Shown here piece after piece: positions 10,501 through 22,221 of a DNA stretch of 64,000 nucleotides (positions within the stretch are counted from its first letter, which is position 1; every line of letters starts with the position of its first letter). The DNA is from Linnemannia hyalina. Lineage: Eukaryota > Mortierellomycota > Mortierellomycetes > Mortierellales > Mortierellaceae. Position numbers and translations under genes: made by a program. Location: NCBI GenBank assembly GCA_019671135.1, contig JAHRHY010000019.1, forward strand, positions 186,001 to 250,000, written 5' to 3'. Under the pieces are notes generated by a model. That model was not told where the DNA came from and made no database searches. It saw nothing but the letters and a program-made list of their open reading frames with translations.

Positions 10501-13500
10501 TCTGCTCTTTGGTCCTTCGTGGTGGGTGTTTGGAGACACTCAACAGGATCAAGAAAGTCGTGCGGTTGATGGTCTGGGTTTCCTACCATCTCAAGCTGGA
10601 GACGTCTTTGATGAGTGACCAGTTCGCCATGACCTCTGCCATGCGAGATTCGCAAATGGCGGACGAGGAGAAAGTCGACATTTCACCTGATCTGGACATC
10701 AGCCGACTACAGGAGTATCTCATCCCTTACAAGAAGACCATCCTTTCAGCATCGCCCTTTGTCCGCTTCAACCCACCCTTCCTTCTGGTGCAGATGATTG
10801 ACGATGCAGAGAAGCTGAAGAAGATCGAGCAGTCGGCAACGCCCTCGTCCTTGCGCGAGATCGGGAACGCCAAAATCACCTTCGCGACATCGAGCGCTAC
10901 CGCCATTGTCACAAAGTCAACAGGACGATCTCAGGACAGCGGATTCGTCGAGGGTGCATACATCGACATTTCTAACGATTTCCAGTCAAAGAGCAAGGCC
11001 TGGGAGGACTTTTTGAGCACCAACATCGGGCCGCCCCACATTGCTCCATTCGCCTATCAAAACTTGACATGTCTTTTCTCGAACGTCTGCACGGTCACCA
11101 AGGCAACATGCGATGGTCCAATTATCCGCCTCATCCAGTACTACGTCCTCGACTCGGACGTGACCTTGGCGAACTACCTGGAGCAGATCTGTTGGGAGGC
11201 CAATTATATTTGCCCTTCATCATCTTGCGACCGACCCTTGCGCGACCACCAACGGATCTATGCTCACGGAGATGCCAAGGTGGTGGTAACCATCGAGCAG
11301 TGGGACTCTTTGACGGCGTTGAAGAAGGACTCGATTATGATGTGGAGCCGGTGCAAGGTCTGCAACGTGGAGACGCCTCAGGTCTATATCTCGGACGACA
11401 CCAAAAACTACTCTTTCGGAAAGTTCCTCGAGTTGATCTTTTACCAGACCAACCTCACCTGCCGAGCCAACTTTTGCCCACACGACATCAACCGCAACCA
11501 TGTCCGGTACTTTGGCGTCGACACCCAGCTGGTTAGGATTGAGCGAATCCCGATTCGCCTGTACGACATTAACTTCCCACCTATGCTGGTCCGGTGCAAG
11601 CCCGAGTTCTCTGCCCGGACCAAGAACCAGGAATTAGATTTGGTGCGCTCGCTCATCACACGATACTGGGACTCTGTTATGGAGCGGATCAAGAACTGTA
11701 TTTTCGACGTTGTCCACCCGTCCAAGATCGAGGCTGCCAAGCAGGAACTGTTGGAGATGTCGCGTAATGTTGTGGTGGAGAAGAAGGCGATCCTGCAGCT
11801 GCTCCAGCAGACCTATCTTAACAGTGCCCCCACGGATACCTTGGCGCTGAATATGGTGCGGATCAAACTCTACGAGAAAGCAGTTGGATGGAACAAGACC
11901 TTTGGAGACTTTGCTAGGGAGTACTTCAACCCAGACCGTGATTTCAGGAGGAGGACCTCACAGCTCCGCCGGTTGTTTGACGAGAAGGAGTTCCCTGTGG
12001 CGTCGGATCGTGCTCACCATGCGGGACTGATGAATGACTTGCCAATGACTTTGGACTTTGAGGGCAATATCGAGTCGCCTTATGAGGACTCGTACGACTT
12101 TACGCCATCAGATCTGCCATACCTCGGAAGCTCCCCCACTTTGGATATCGCCAAGCCCAAGGTCGAACAGGGCGATGTCGCAGCTCTTGAGAATGCCATC
12201 CAGACAGCTACTTCCCAGATTGCGTTCCCCTTCATGGAGCCCAAGGTCACTCGTAGGCTGTCGATGAACCTGATGCAAGAGTTTAGGCCCAAGCTCACCC
12301 AGACCTTGACGTCCGAGTCCATTTTGACTGTCACTGACGAAGATTTGAACGAGAAGACCAAGCCCAAGGAGTCTCCAATGCCACCCGTCATTCCAAGGAT
12401 CCCCCTCCCTGCTTCACGCCAAACAACCAGAGTTTCGAGTCGACTGTCAATGGTCTCCCTGCCTACGTTTGATCCAATGAGTCTTATGCACCCGGACCGG
12501 AAGGACATGCAGAACCCACGCTCAGGAGTTGCGGGATCCACGGGAGTCGTCTCGATCTTGCCAGTACACTCTGGACAGGCATCGCCGCACGGTGCCATGA
12601 GGAACCTGGGAGAGCGAATGATTATTCCCCTGGCAAGGACACCAACGAGCGAACGACCAGGCGCAATTTCAAGTTCACCGTCGACATCTGGCAAGAATCC
12701 GTTCTTTTTCAATAAGCCACGCGCTCGTCGACCCTCAGACATGCCCTCGTCAGGATCTAGTTCGACCACCACCAGTGCAGTGTCGACATTGGCAGCGCAT
12801 GAGAGAGGCTATCCTTCTACCAACAATCTTTCATCAGCAACATCCCTCAGCAACCGTCGTTCCCTCTACCTTGCCCGAGCGCAAGGAGGCGGTATTCCTA
12901 TTCCAACAACCAATCCATCATCAAGTGACCCTCCTGGTCGACACGTCATAGGAAACCGACACCGCGCTCAGACTCAGCCTACGGCAGGACCCAATGGCAA
13001 TGCTCGAGGACGCTATGTCAATCCACTCTCGAACCGCATCCAGCGTCCCTTGGAGACGAAGCTGCCAGCGATCGAGGTGTTCTCTAGTGTCAACGAGGCG
13101 ACTAAGGAAGAGTCGGATGATGACGAGGATTATCAGTCGGAGGGTGAAGGAGACGAGCCTTATCAGCCAAGGAGAGGATACACTTTCTCGCTTATCCAGA
13201 CTGATGCAATGGACGAGGCGTTAGGAAGCGAGGATCCTTCAACCATGGAGGCGACTGCGAGCATGAGGAACACTAATGGTGCTGGTGGTGCAGGACCTGG
13301 TCAAGGATCGGGTAACGGCGATGACTTTTTCATCGATCCGATCATGATGATGTTTCTTGGAGACGACGACTATACTGAGGACCAGCAACAGCAACACCAG
13401 CAGAAACAACAGGCGTCGAGCACGACAGGAGGGGCTACAACAAACGCTCGCAACCATAATGCTTCGTCATCGACCGTTGGATCGCCGCCTACTAAGTCTT

Positions 13501-15534
13501 CTTCGGTGAACATGAGTGTCACAGGCACACTGACTGCCGCTCTAGCTGCGGCCTCCAAGCTGCAGCAGCTGAGTGAGGTTGCCGAGGGTGTTGAGCGTGG
13601 ATCGTTGATGAAGACCTTGTCCAACTTCTGGCAAGACCGCAACTCGCCCAATTTCACACCCCTGGAGTATCCCATGTAAGTTCTCTTTTTACATGATGTA
13701 TTGTCGCTGTTTGACGCTTGTGAGATCTGTTCTGACATCGCTTACTCTTGAATAATGGACTACAATAGGCAACCGTTTGAGCATGTGTTCCATTACTCGC
13801 AGATCATTGTGCGTGAGGACGAGCCCAGTTCTATTATCGCCTTGACGTTGAGTTCGCCCCAGTACGTTGACAAACTCAAGGGTATCTTCCGCGGTGATTC
13901 GACCGATGCCGACAATAGCAACAACGCGACTGCCCCAATGTCGACATCAGGAACAGCAACTCCCGCAGAGGAACCAGGATCATACGATAGCAACGGGAAC
14001 AGTCTGATGTCGTCGGCGTCTGCGACTGAGGGCATTTATGAAGACATTCAGGTCTTTGACGACTCGCTGCTTTCTGAGCCTGGAACCCACATGAAATTCC
14101 GTAAGTTGGCCATCCTTGCGTTTTACTGCAACAGTTTGACACTTTAGCTGACTTTTTTTTTTTTTTTTTTTTTTCGCAACATGCTCTTATAGCGTTCTTG
14201 GATGGATCGACCATGCTTTATTGCAAGATCTTTTACATGGAGCAGTTCCACGCATTGCGCAAAGCAGCAGGGTGTGAATACTCATACATCCAGTCGTTGG
14301 CAAGGTGCATGAAGTGGGACACGACGGGTGGTAAATCGGGATCGTCCTTCCTGAAGACCCGTGACGATCGGTTCATTATGAAGCAGCTGTCCAAGATCGA
14401 ACTGGAGGCGTTCATCAAGTTTGCCCCGCACTACTTCCGCTACATGCAAGAGGCCATCTACCACAAGGTACGTCGTCTTCTTTTGCCCATCCGGTTAGGT
14501 TATTGAAGCAGATCGATTGTTTTTTCTATTTTGCTAACTTCTATTTTCTGTTTCTTTGATTTATATATTAGCAACCGACGGTTCTGGCCAAGATTTTTGG
14601 ATTTTATCGTGTAGGCTATAAGCATGGAGCGCTGGGTCGTTCGATGAACATGGACGTGCTGATCATGGAGAACCTGTTCTACGACCGCAAGAACCTTCAG
14701 GTCTACGACTTGAAGGGGTCTCGCAGGAACCGATTTGTGCAACCCTCAGGGAAGGAGAACGAGGTGCTGTTGGACGAGAACTTTATCGAGTACATGTCCG
14801 AGTCGCCGTTCTTTATCCGCGAGCACGCTAAGATGCAACTGAACCAGTCCTTGGTCAATGATTCCCAGTTCTTGCAGCGGTTTAATATCATGGACTATTC
14901 GCTTCTGGTAGCGATTGCGGATGACAAGAAAGAGTTGTTGGTGGGCATTGTGGACTTTATTCGACCGTTTACGTGGGACAAGAAGTTGGAGTCGTGGGTC
15001 AAGGATGCGGTGGGGTCCAAGGAGCCGACGATTGTTTCACCTGCACAGTATAAGAAGCGGTTCCGGTCGGCGATGAATCGGCATTTGGATATGGTTCCTG
15101 ACAGGTGGTTTGGGATTGAGACGTATTTTGTGGACTCGACGGTGCATCGGTCGATTGGGCGGTCGCAACAATACCAGTTGATCAAGGACACTGAGCAGGA
15201 GTATGATCGGCAGCAGCAGCAACAACAACAGCAGCAGAAGGAGTTGGGACCTGAGGGATATGAGCAGCAGAAGAAGCAAGGGCAGATGCAGTTGCACCAG
15301 CATCACCAGTACTCGTATGAACAGCAGCGACAGCAGGCGAACCGACAGGGGAAAGGACCGTCGCGAGGAGGAGGACCGGAGATATCTCAACAGCATGCCC
15401 ACCGACACGGAGATCATACTCACTACCACCAGCACCACCAGCACCACCATTCGCGGTATAGCACTAGTCTTTTGACGGATGAGCGTGACGGAAGTGGGCT
15501 CTCGTCTCGACCCTCTAGCTCCATAGTCAATTGA
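7597..15534 (+). CDS. FAB1: FAB1/PIKfyve-type phosphatidylinositol-3-phosphate 5-kinase
   Basis: Converts PI3P to PI(3,5)P2 on endosome and vacuole membranes. Six exons give about 2452 aa: 7597..8419, 8572..8829, 8968..13675, 13769..14100, 14193..14467, 14572..15534; all joins keep frame. Residues 1-330 are Ser/Thr/Asn-rich. A FYVE finger follows at about 332-395 ([14 protein letters not shown], the [10 protein letters not shown]3P-binding basic motif, then CSKC and CNYC), split by an intron inside the finger. A TCP-1/chaperonin-like domain lies at about 650-890, then a Cys-rich middle and a long disordered linker (about 1350-1930). The kinase domain runs from about 1930 to 2330 with DLKGS and NIMDYSLLV. 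The last ~100 residues are poly-Gln and His-rich. This domain order is diagnostic for FAB1. No break is seen. Confidence 0.96.
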
Positions 15535-15798
15535 GGTGGTTGGACCGAGGTTGCCACCAATCAATGGCGCAGCATGTCCAAATGGGTTGGCGGCGTTCTT
15601 CCTGCTTAAAGGGAAGCCGCCTTCGGTTGACCTGCGCCTTCTTTTTCTTCTTTCTTCGTTCTCCATAACTTTTTCTTTTCTTCATCATCTCCCATTCTTC
15701 ATTTTTTTCTCTTTCTCCCACACTGCACCTACATCATACACACATATACTCTGTTACAAAATACATTACCCCAATCTCCCTTCTTCAAAGAATCTGTA

Positions 15799-17663
15799 AT
15801 GGCAACTCGACATGAGGCATTAGAGATTCCAGAAATTCTCAGAAGAATCACCTCTCATCTCCCAGCAGGATCACCCGACTTTACCTCCTGTCTCCAAACT
15901 GCCGCTCCTTCCACACAATCCTCGCCCCCTTAATTTACAATACTCTCACACTCTGCCCTCTGGAGCACAAGCGGCCCTCTCCTCATGTTGTCCAGCGGTA
16001 TATCCATCTTGTTGGGCACCTCAAGTTTGATTTCTTCATGTCGGCCGAGTATTTGCGGTTGGGATTCAAAAACTTGCATTCGATTACGGTTTCTAATAGG
16101 AGGATTGCTGGGAAGAATGAAGAGTATGAGTTCACATAGGTCGGGGTGGATTCGGAGGTGATGGAGGCGTTGTTGGTGGTCATTCGTGAGAACCCGGCGT
16201 TGAGGCGGTGGACGCTTTGGAGCCCCATGCCCCGGCCGTCGGCGGAGATCTGGAGGGAGCTGTCGAGTCTCAAAAAACGAGATCCTCCTGCCTCTGGAGG
16301 ACAGCCTGTTCCGCTACGACCGGGATTTAATCGCGGGGTGGATATCTTGGACCTGACACGCGTCTCGGTCACTCATGAGGCGAAGTATTGGTTCCTGAGG
16401 ACTTGTGCGGACGCGAAGGAGTTGCGGATGTTGGAGGTGGCGTTTATGGTGGCCAATGGCAAGCCTGACAACTGCCAGTTGTTCCTCCAGCTCAAGAAGC
16501 GACGGCCGCAGGGGAGGAAGGTCGAGATTGTGGAGTTTAATGGGTATAATGTGATTGACCAGCTCACCTATCTGAGCCATCTGGTCGAGGCCCGGAGTAT
16601 TACGTGGATATCACCTGTGGCGGGGAGGTTGCCGATCCAGACGCTACCGTTACCGACACTGGTGGATTTGAAGCAGTTTATTACGCCGACTACGTGGCCT
16701 AAATTGAGGGCGCTGGATTTAACAGGGATCCCTAGGCGGCAGTTGGTCAAGTTCTCGGACGAGTGTATTGCACATATTCTTGACTGTGTGCCCGATAGTC
16801 AGTTGGAAGTGTTTAAGTTGCAGGGGTCGACATTTGGTCCGCTTGGTGCGAAGGCTTTGAAGAAGCAGTTTCCGTGTCTGCAGGATCTGAGGTTGGAGCC
16901 TGATGGGATTGATGCGCAGAGCGAGTTTCTTTAGGAGGTTATGGAGTCGTGTCCGAAACTGCAGGTCTTAAGGGCGGGGATGTTTTCGGTCCATCATATG
17001 CGGCGCGGGAAAGAGTGGGTCTGTCTTGGACTTAAGGAGCTGGCGGTGCATGTGGACATGGAGTCGGACCGCGACGGGGAAGTGATAGACGAGATGGACT
17101 TTAATGATCTGGCTTACTGGAACAAATACTCATCCAGTCGTCGGTACGTCTTTGTGCGTCTCGGCAAACTGACAGAGCTTGTAGAACTCGATACCTCCAT
17201 GCCCTACTACAACCACAGCCGCGTAATGAGTTATGTCGACCTCTCCCACCTATACCGCCACCCATATTGGACTCTAGACTACCGACTACCCCACGGATTG
17301 GATGAGCTAGCCGGTCTGAAGAAATTGGAACGGCAGGATTTTTCGAATACGCCACAGGATCTGTTGCAGACGGATCTGGAGTGGATGGTTGAGAATTGGC
17401 CGAGACTGAAGATGCTGACGGGGGATTTGATGAGAGGGGTTGAGCGGCATAAGGCGTTTTTGAAGGAAAGGGGTTGTTATCCAGATTGGACAGAGTCGGC
17501 ACAATCGATAGGGACATATCATTTTCTTTGTCCTTTTTGTTTCTGTGATGTCAATCAAATGTTTATTTTCCTAAATGCGCCGGTTATCATGCCGCACACT
17601 CGCCCTTTGCTTCTCAAACTCCGTCCTCAACATAACTCGTCGAAAGTCCAGACGGGCCCCTGA
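15799..17663 (+). pseudogene. Broken F-box / leucine-rich-repeat gene
   Basis: Starts well (MATRHEALEIPEILRRI, the F-box helix) but shifts frame by one base near 15,897-15,903. The downstream frame continues with CRSFHTILAPLIYNTLTL, then LRR-like sequence. That frame is cut by a TAG at 16137-16139 and a second TAG at 16932-16934. Past both stops the coding pattern simply continues in the same frame to 17663, ending with the family signature (DELAGLKKLE, LEWMVENWPRL). Its closest relative by eye is the intact F-box gene at 20140. Three lesions argue for a recently dead gene. Both stops are TAG, so readthrough cannot be excluded for those two, but not for the frameshift. Confidence 0.82.
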
Positions 17664-17680
17664 ATGATGTTGCATAATCC

Positions 17681-18190
17681 TTACAACCATGCTATAGCAA
17701 TATGCAGACCGTAGACATTTCCCAACTCCTTCAGGTGGGTCACCATCCAGATCACGTCCTTCCTGCCGAGTTGGTGGTCGACGGCTTCAAAATTGAGGAC
17801 GCGTAGGTTTTGGAGTGGAAAGAGGTGCGAGAGGCCGTACTCAAGGGCTAGGGAGGGTGTGCCTGGGACGACGATTACGTGGTGGTTCTCTTCCTCGAAT
17901 GGTCATGGGGGTGAGTTATTGTTGTTGTTGTTGGTGGTGGTGGTAGGGATTGGACGATAGGGGTTGTAGAGGATGAAGCTAGAGTCCGGAACAAGATCGA
18001 GGATGCGGATGTTGGTGACGTGGAAGAGTGTTGTGAAGAAGAAGGGTGGAGACAAGAAGCGAAAGGTTCTTTCGCTCTGCACTATACCATACCAGTAGGA
18101 AGTGAGCTCACTCATACGGCGTCAAGTAGCATGTCAAGACGCCATTATCTGGAAGGCATACCACGGCGATGGTGTCAATTGACCTACGGC
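17681..18190 (-). pseudogene. Antisense remnant of an F-box/LRR gene, C-terminal part
   Basis: The minus strand carries a decayed copy of the family C-terminus. The best piece ends at the TAA 17683-17681 and reads ALEYGLSHLFPLQNLRVLNF, then EAVDHQLGRKDVIWMVTHL. It matches the shared LESGL...GVDH...WM signature. Further 5' on the same strand, in other frames, are FHVTNIRILDL (18115-17903) and a short VCLP...LTCYLT piece near 18,190-18,150. Frame changes and stops separate the pieces, so no product is expected. It lies tail-to-tail with the broken F-box gene ending at 17663. Confidence 0.68.
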
Positions 18191-18448
18191 GTACTCAAAC
18201 TGCACAAGAAGAATGGTGGACAAAAAGAACGACAGAGAAGTAGAAAAGGGGCATCGCCCAACAGGAACCACAATTTTGACCTCTTATCCAACAGAAATAA
18301 AAAAAAGTCCAGGAGAGCATTTGCCACACTCTGTCATGCCTTATCACTCCGCCCATCGAAGTCCCTAGAAGAACATAGAACGAACACCCCCCTCTATATC
18401 CAGCGCATCAACACAGTCGATAACTCAAACACAAAAATACACACAGAC
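18191..18448. other. Spacer without recognisable gene
   Basis: A-rich sequence between two minus-strand remnants. It may include the lost middle of the F-box remnant, but I cannot align it to anything. Confidence 0.5.
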
Positions 18449-18930
18449 CTACTGCATGAGTGCCAGGTCGGGGACACTGAAAACACCCGCCAGAGTGTGG
18501 GAGATGAGTTTGTAGACGGGCTGGTAGTACTCCGGATGGGTGGCGAGATGTTAGAAGAGTGTGCCACCGATATTAAAGTCGATCACTTGCTTGACGCCTC
18601 GTCCGCGTTTTGGCAGCCTCACGGGCGGTTTAGGAGGCGAGGTTGAGGAAGGGGGGTGATGCCGTGGGTAGAGTTGATGTTAATGGTGTAGAGTACGAGG
18701 ATGTGGAGGCGGGCTGGGTGGTAGTGAGAGTCGATGCAGGAGCTGCTTGGTAAGGTGCAAATGCCGGGGGAGCAGGAGGAGCAGGCTGAAAGAATGAAGA
18801 GAAGACGGAACCCGATGGCGGAGATGAGTTTTGGGAGATGGAGGACTCGTTCCATGGGAGTCGGATGCTGGTGCAGGAGCAGGGCGAGGCGTGGCATGGA
18901 GGAAGGGAGAGGATTTTCACTAACCGCAAG
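18449..18930 (-). pseudogene. Remnant of a small multi-pass membrane-protein gene
   Basis: The clearest frame ends at the TAG 18451-18449. It reads FNIGGTLF, then an in-frame stop, then ATHPEYYQPVYKLISHTLAG and VFSVPDLALMQ. Upstream on the same strand, in a different frame, is LPKLISAIGFRLLFILSA with hydrophobic residues typical of a first membrane segment. The pieces look like one short integral membrane protein with stops and at least one frameshift. I do not recognise the family. It sits with two other pseudogenes between FAB1 and the ArsC-like gene. Confidence 0.5.
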
Positions 18931-19159
18931 GGTACTCGCTTTTTTTGCTCTCTCTTGAGAGAAAAAAGATAAAAGGAATCTCCTTTTTTCTTTTCTTCTT
19001 TCCTCTTTTCTTTCTCGTCCTTTCTTGGGGTGCGGATTATTAACCAACAGGGTCCTCATTCCCTGCGGATGCCTTCTTCATTGGTCATTGTCCCTTCTCT
19101 GCTACCTTTCGTCATGGTCTAGACGTTTATCATCTTACAAACAGCACCTTCGCAAAATG

Positions 19160-19168
19160 TATAAAGGG
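19160..19168 (+). promoter_or_regulatory. TATA box of the ArsC-like gene
   Basis: TATAAAGGG lies 109 bp upstream of ATG 19269. The same spacing is seen for the TATA box at 874 and its ATG at 992. The ATG itself has a strong eukaryotic start context (GCCACCATG). Confidence 0.65.
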
Positions 19169-19268
19169 CGACCCACCACTGCGACGATTTTCATTCTACA
19201 TCCCATCACCCTCTCCTTCAAAATCCAATCCAATCCAATCCACCACCACACCACAAGAATCCGCCACC

Positions 19269-19664
19269 ATGTCCGATATCATGTTTGCCTGCATCCACAA
19301 CGCTGGTCGTTCCCAAATGGCTGCCGCATTCTTCAACAGACACAAGACCCAGCCCTCCATCAAGGGAATCTCTGCCGGAACCAACCCCGCCACGGAGGTC
19401 CACCCTGTTGTCCGCGAGATCATGTTGGAGGTTGGTATCGACCTGTCCAACATGACCCCTGTCAAGCTGACGACCGAGTTGGCACAGACTGTTTCTACGA
19501 TTGTGACGATGGGATGTGGCGAGACATGTCCCTATGTTCCGGGCGTCAAGATTGTCGATTGGGCGATTGAGGATCCCAAGAACAAGTCTGTGGATGAGGC
19601 GCGTGTTATCCGGGATGTGATTGAGCAGCGCATCAAGGACTTTATCGCTGAGAACAAGTATTAA
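19269..19664 (+). CDS. ArsC-type low-molecular-weight phosphatase (arsenate reductase-like)
   Basis: Intronless, 131 aa, the usual length for the family. The phosphate-binding loop is CIHNAGRSQ (Cys8, Arg14, Ser15), the CX5R(S) signature of low-molecular-weight phosphatases and thioredoxin-coupled arsenate reductases. The MGCGETCP segment (Cys83, Cys87) and the VDWAIEDP acid loop (Asp102) resemble bacterial ArsC enzymes, which relay electrons through extra cysteines. The likely role is arsenate reduction or phosphotyrosine hydrolysis in the cytosol. This family is mainly bacterial; with no intron, lateral acquisition is plausible but not shown. Eukaryotic promoter and start context suggest it is expressed. 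There is no arsenite efflux pump beside it. Confidence 0.86.
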   Translation: MSDIMFACIHNAGRSQMAAAFFNRHKTQPSIKGISAGTNPATEVHPVVREIMLEVGIDLSNMTPVKLTTELAQTVSTIVTMGCGETCPYVPGVKIVDWAIEDPKNKSVDEARVIRDVIEQRIKDFIAENKY

Positions 19665-20139
19665 AGCCACCTGTGACAAGGGTGTCAATAAACCATGTCG
19701 TGTTCCCTCCTTTTCATTCTCTGGCAACCTTATTTCTTTGTTCAATTGACGTTGCGCCCAGTTCGTATGTAGAGTCTCTGTCTTGTGGTCCCTTTTTCTG
19801 CTTTGCCGAAATAATACACCCACAGTGCTCACAACAGACAGAGAGACAAACCACCTGAACAAAGAAAGACGTCCATCCCATTGGCTGAATACCTCTTTTA
19901 GTGTGTGGTGTGTCGGTATGGCATGGGTGTTTGTGGAGGGGTAAGGCCCGTGCATGGTCACCGGACCATCTGAAAAGGTCCTCCACTTTCCTGCCCTGAG
20001 AAGAACCTCTTTCTCTGTTTCTTTCTCTCGTTCACTTTCCACTTTCCACTTTCCACGACTACCCTACCTCTCTTCCACCCGCTCACCAACACAAAAAAAC
20101 ACTCACTCATTCACTTCAACATCATCTCTTTCCTTCTCA

Positions 20140-22221
20140 ATGCATTCCCGCAATCAGCATCACTTAGCCCTCGAGGTCCCAGAAATCTTGTACAGGATAG
20201 GCGAGTACCTCCCACGACGGGATCTCGTCACAAGTTTTCGGGTCTGCTCTTCCTTTCATTCCAGTCTTGCTCCGCTCCTTTACCGAGAATTGGACCTCGC
20301 CTGTGGCATCTCCTCCACTAGCAACGTTAGCAGTTATGGTCGTGGTTATGAGTCTGGTCGCAGTGATGGCAATACTACTCTGGGACATGGCGACAATGAT
20401 GATGACACCATTAACGACAACAACGATGGAGGGCACAGGAGATGGCAGCAGGGGCGACGACGTTGTGGACGAATGCTTGGACGACGGACGGCGCCGACAG
20501 TGTTGAGGGACAGATACGCGCCTTTAGTCCGGAGGATCAAGTTGGAGACCAGTCTTGCCGCTGAGTACTTGTCCGTTGGGTTCACACACCTCACCACTAT
20601 CACCCTGTCATACAACGGCGAATCTTCTTCTCACAAGGCAGGAATAACACCAACAACGACCATTGGAGCAGGTGCAGGGGCAGGGGTAGCAGGAGGAAAG
20701 AGGAGAAGGACAAAGTGGCCCCCAGGAGAAGGCTCTGACATAAAGGACAACAACGAAGTACAAGAATCGGATCAGGATGAAAAGGACACAACGGTCGATA
20801 ACACAAAGGCATTGGTGCAACTGGTCCAGGATAACAAAGACTTGGTCTCGTGGACATTCGAAAAGTTCCGGACAAGTCACTTCTCGGCCGAGGTCTGGAA
20901 AGCAATCGTCGAGGCCGCACAAGACCGTCTAGAGTCGAAGCGAATGCCCTATGGAGATCGGATAATGTCGGCAACAGCAGCAAGGACGGGGTTGGAGTTG
21001 CTGGAGGTCAAGCAGATGACGGTCGACAAGGAATCAGGACCTTGGTTCGTCAAGGCCTGTCGGTTAGCCAAGGTCTTGAAACTCGTCGTCGTCGACCTCA
21101 CCCACGCCAATCTCCTATACACACAGGATCCAGTACCCCCGCCCTTATTACCTCCGCCCTTACCGCAATTTCACGAACAAGATCCGGAAAACCATGCAGT
21201 GGCACTGATACCACCGATGGCGCAGGAGATCAACATGTGGAGCCTACGAGGATTCTCGTTCATGGACCAACTCCGCTTCCTTGTTGAGTGCTCACAGGCC
21301 CGCTCCATCGCCTGGTCCTCTCCATGCGCCCAATGGCGCTACGATCTTTGCCACCTCTCCCTTCACGACCTAGAATCCCTTATTAACCCCGATCAACACC
21401 AGCACCAACACCGGCAGCGACAACAACGCATGCTATGGCCTCACCTCCATTCCCTTCGCTTCTCAGAATGGCTCCGTGGGAAGATCGACCCGACAGATAT
21501 GTCCGCCCTCGGAACCTACATCTCAACTCTCCTCAACTCCATTACCTCCCACAACCAAATCCGCTTCTTCCGTCTCTCCGGCGCGAAAATGCAGTCCATG
21601 GCTGTACCCATTCTACAGCAACATCATAACCTCAGCCTCAACCATATCCGTCTCCGAGGATGTCCGAGTGCCACCAGTACCATGATTCAAGGACTTTTGG
21701 AGTCTTGCCCAAATCTGACGACACTCACCGCCAACATCTTGTCGATTGACGCCATCTCCAGGGGAAAGCCCTGGATTTGCAAGAACCTCATTGAATTCCA
21801 AGTGTACCTCGACCTGACACTAGAACCAGTACAATACCCAAGAACAAGAGCTTTCACAGACCGAACGCAAGAAGCTCACCGCCTCGTCTTCACACGCCTC
21901 GCAACCCTCTCAGCCCTCGAACGCCTCCTCATCTCCCGGGTTCTAACCCGCGGGAACAGCGCCATCTCCCGCCAGGAAAACCTCCACAGCCTAAACCTCC
22001 GTCTTTCTTGTGGACTGGACGCCCTCTCGACTTTGAAGCAATTAAAGGTCCTGAATTTTGTCGACGTCGAGCAAGTACTGGACAAGGACAGCGTCCAATG
22101 GATGATTTCGAGTTGGCCGAACCTTGGCTGTGTCCAGGGGATGTTGGCTCCTTCCCTAGAACAGAGTTCCGCCCTTGCTACCCTCATGACCAACCACGGA
22201 GTGTATTACAGTTGTGCATAA
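20140..22221 (+). CDS. F-box / leucine-rich-repeat protein 4
   Basis: Intact intronless gene, 693 aa from ATG 20140 (MHSRNQHHLALEVPEILYRI). The frame is open to 19954 but that leader is Ser/Thr-rich and unlike the paralogues, so the ATG just before the F-box is preferred. F-box about residues 10-50 (LPRRDLVTSFRVCSSFH, LAPLLYREL). Gly/Asp/Asn-rich inserts follow at about 60-100 and 165-200. LRRs run through the second half (LLESCPNLTTLTANILSI). The C-terminal signature is LSCGLDALSTLKQLKVLNF, then VQWMISSWP. Residues from about 438 onward are duplicated in the decayed copy at 34638. The gene is convergent with a fragment of MLH3 that starts 43 bp after its stop. Confidence 0.86.
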   Translation: MHSRNQHHLALEVPEILYRIGEYLPRRDLVTSFRVCSSFHSSLAPLLYRELDLACGISSTSNVSSYGRGYESGRSDGNTTLGHGDNDDDTINDNNDGGHRRWQQGRRRCGRMLGRRTAPTVLRDRYAPLVRRIKLETSLAAEYLSVGFTHLTTITLSYNGESSSHKAGITPTTTIGAGAGAGVAGGKRRRTKWPPGEGSDIKDNNEVQESDQDEKDTTVDNTKALVQLVQDNKDLVSWTFEKFRTSHFSAEVWKAIVEAAQDRLESKRMPYGDRIMSATAARTGLELLEVKQMTVDKESGPWFVKACRLAKVLKLVVVDLTHANLLYTQDPVPPPLLPPPLPQFHEQDPENHAVALIPPMAQEINMWSLRGFSFMDQLRFLVECSQARSIAWSSPCAQWRYDLCHLSLHDLESLINPDQHQHQHRQRQQRMLWPHLHSLRFSEWLRGKIDPTDMSALGTYISTLLNSITSHNQIRFFRLSGAKMQSMAVPILQQHHNLSLNHIRLRGCPSATSTMIQGLLESCPNLTTLTANILSIDAISRGKPWICKNLIEFQVYLDLTLEPVQYPRTRAFTDRTQEAHRLVFTRLATLSALERLLISRVLTRGNSAISRQENLHSLNLRLSCGLDALSTLKQLKVLNFVDVEQVLDKDSVQWMISSWPNLGCVQGMLAPSLEQSSALATLMTNHGVYYSCA

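Noticed and set aside
15037..15666. 209-codon Leu-rich minus-strand frame
   Set aside because: Antisense of the CAG/CAA-rich tail of FAB1; Leu runs come from the Gln codons.
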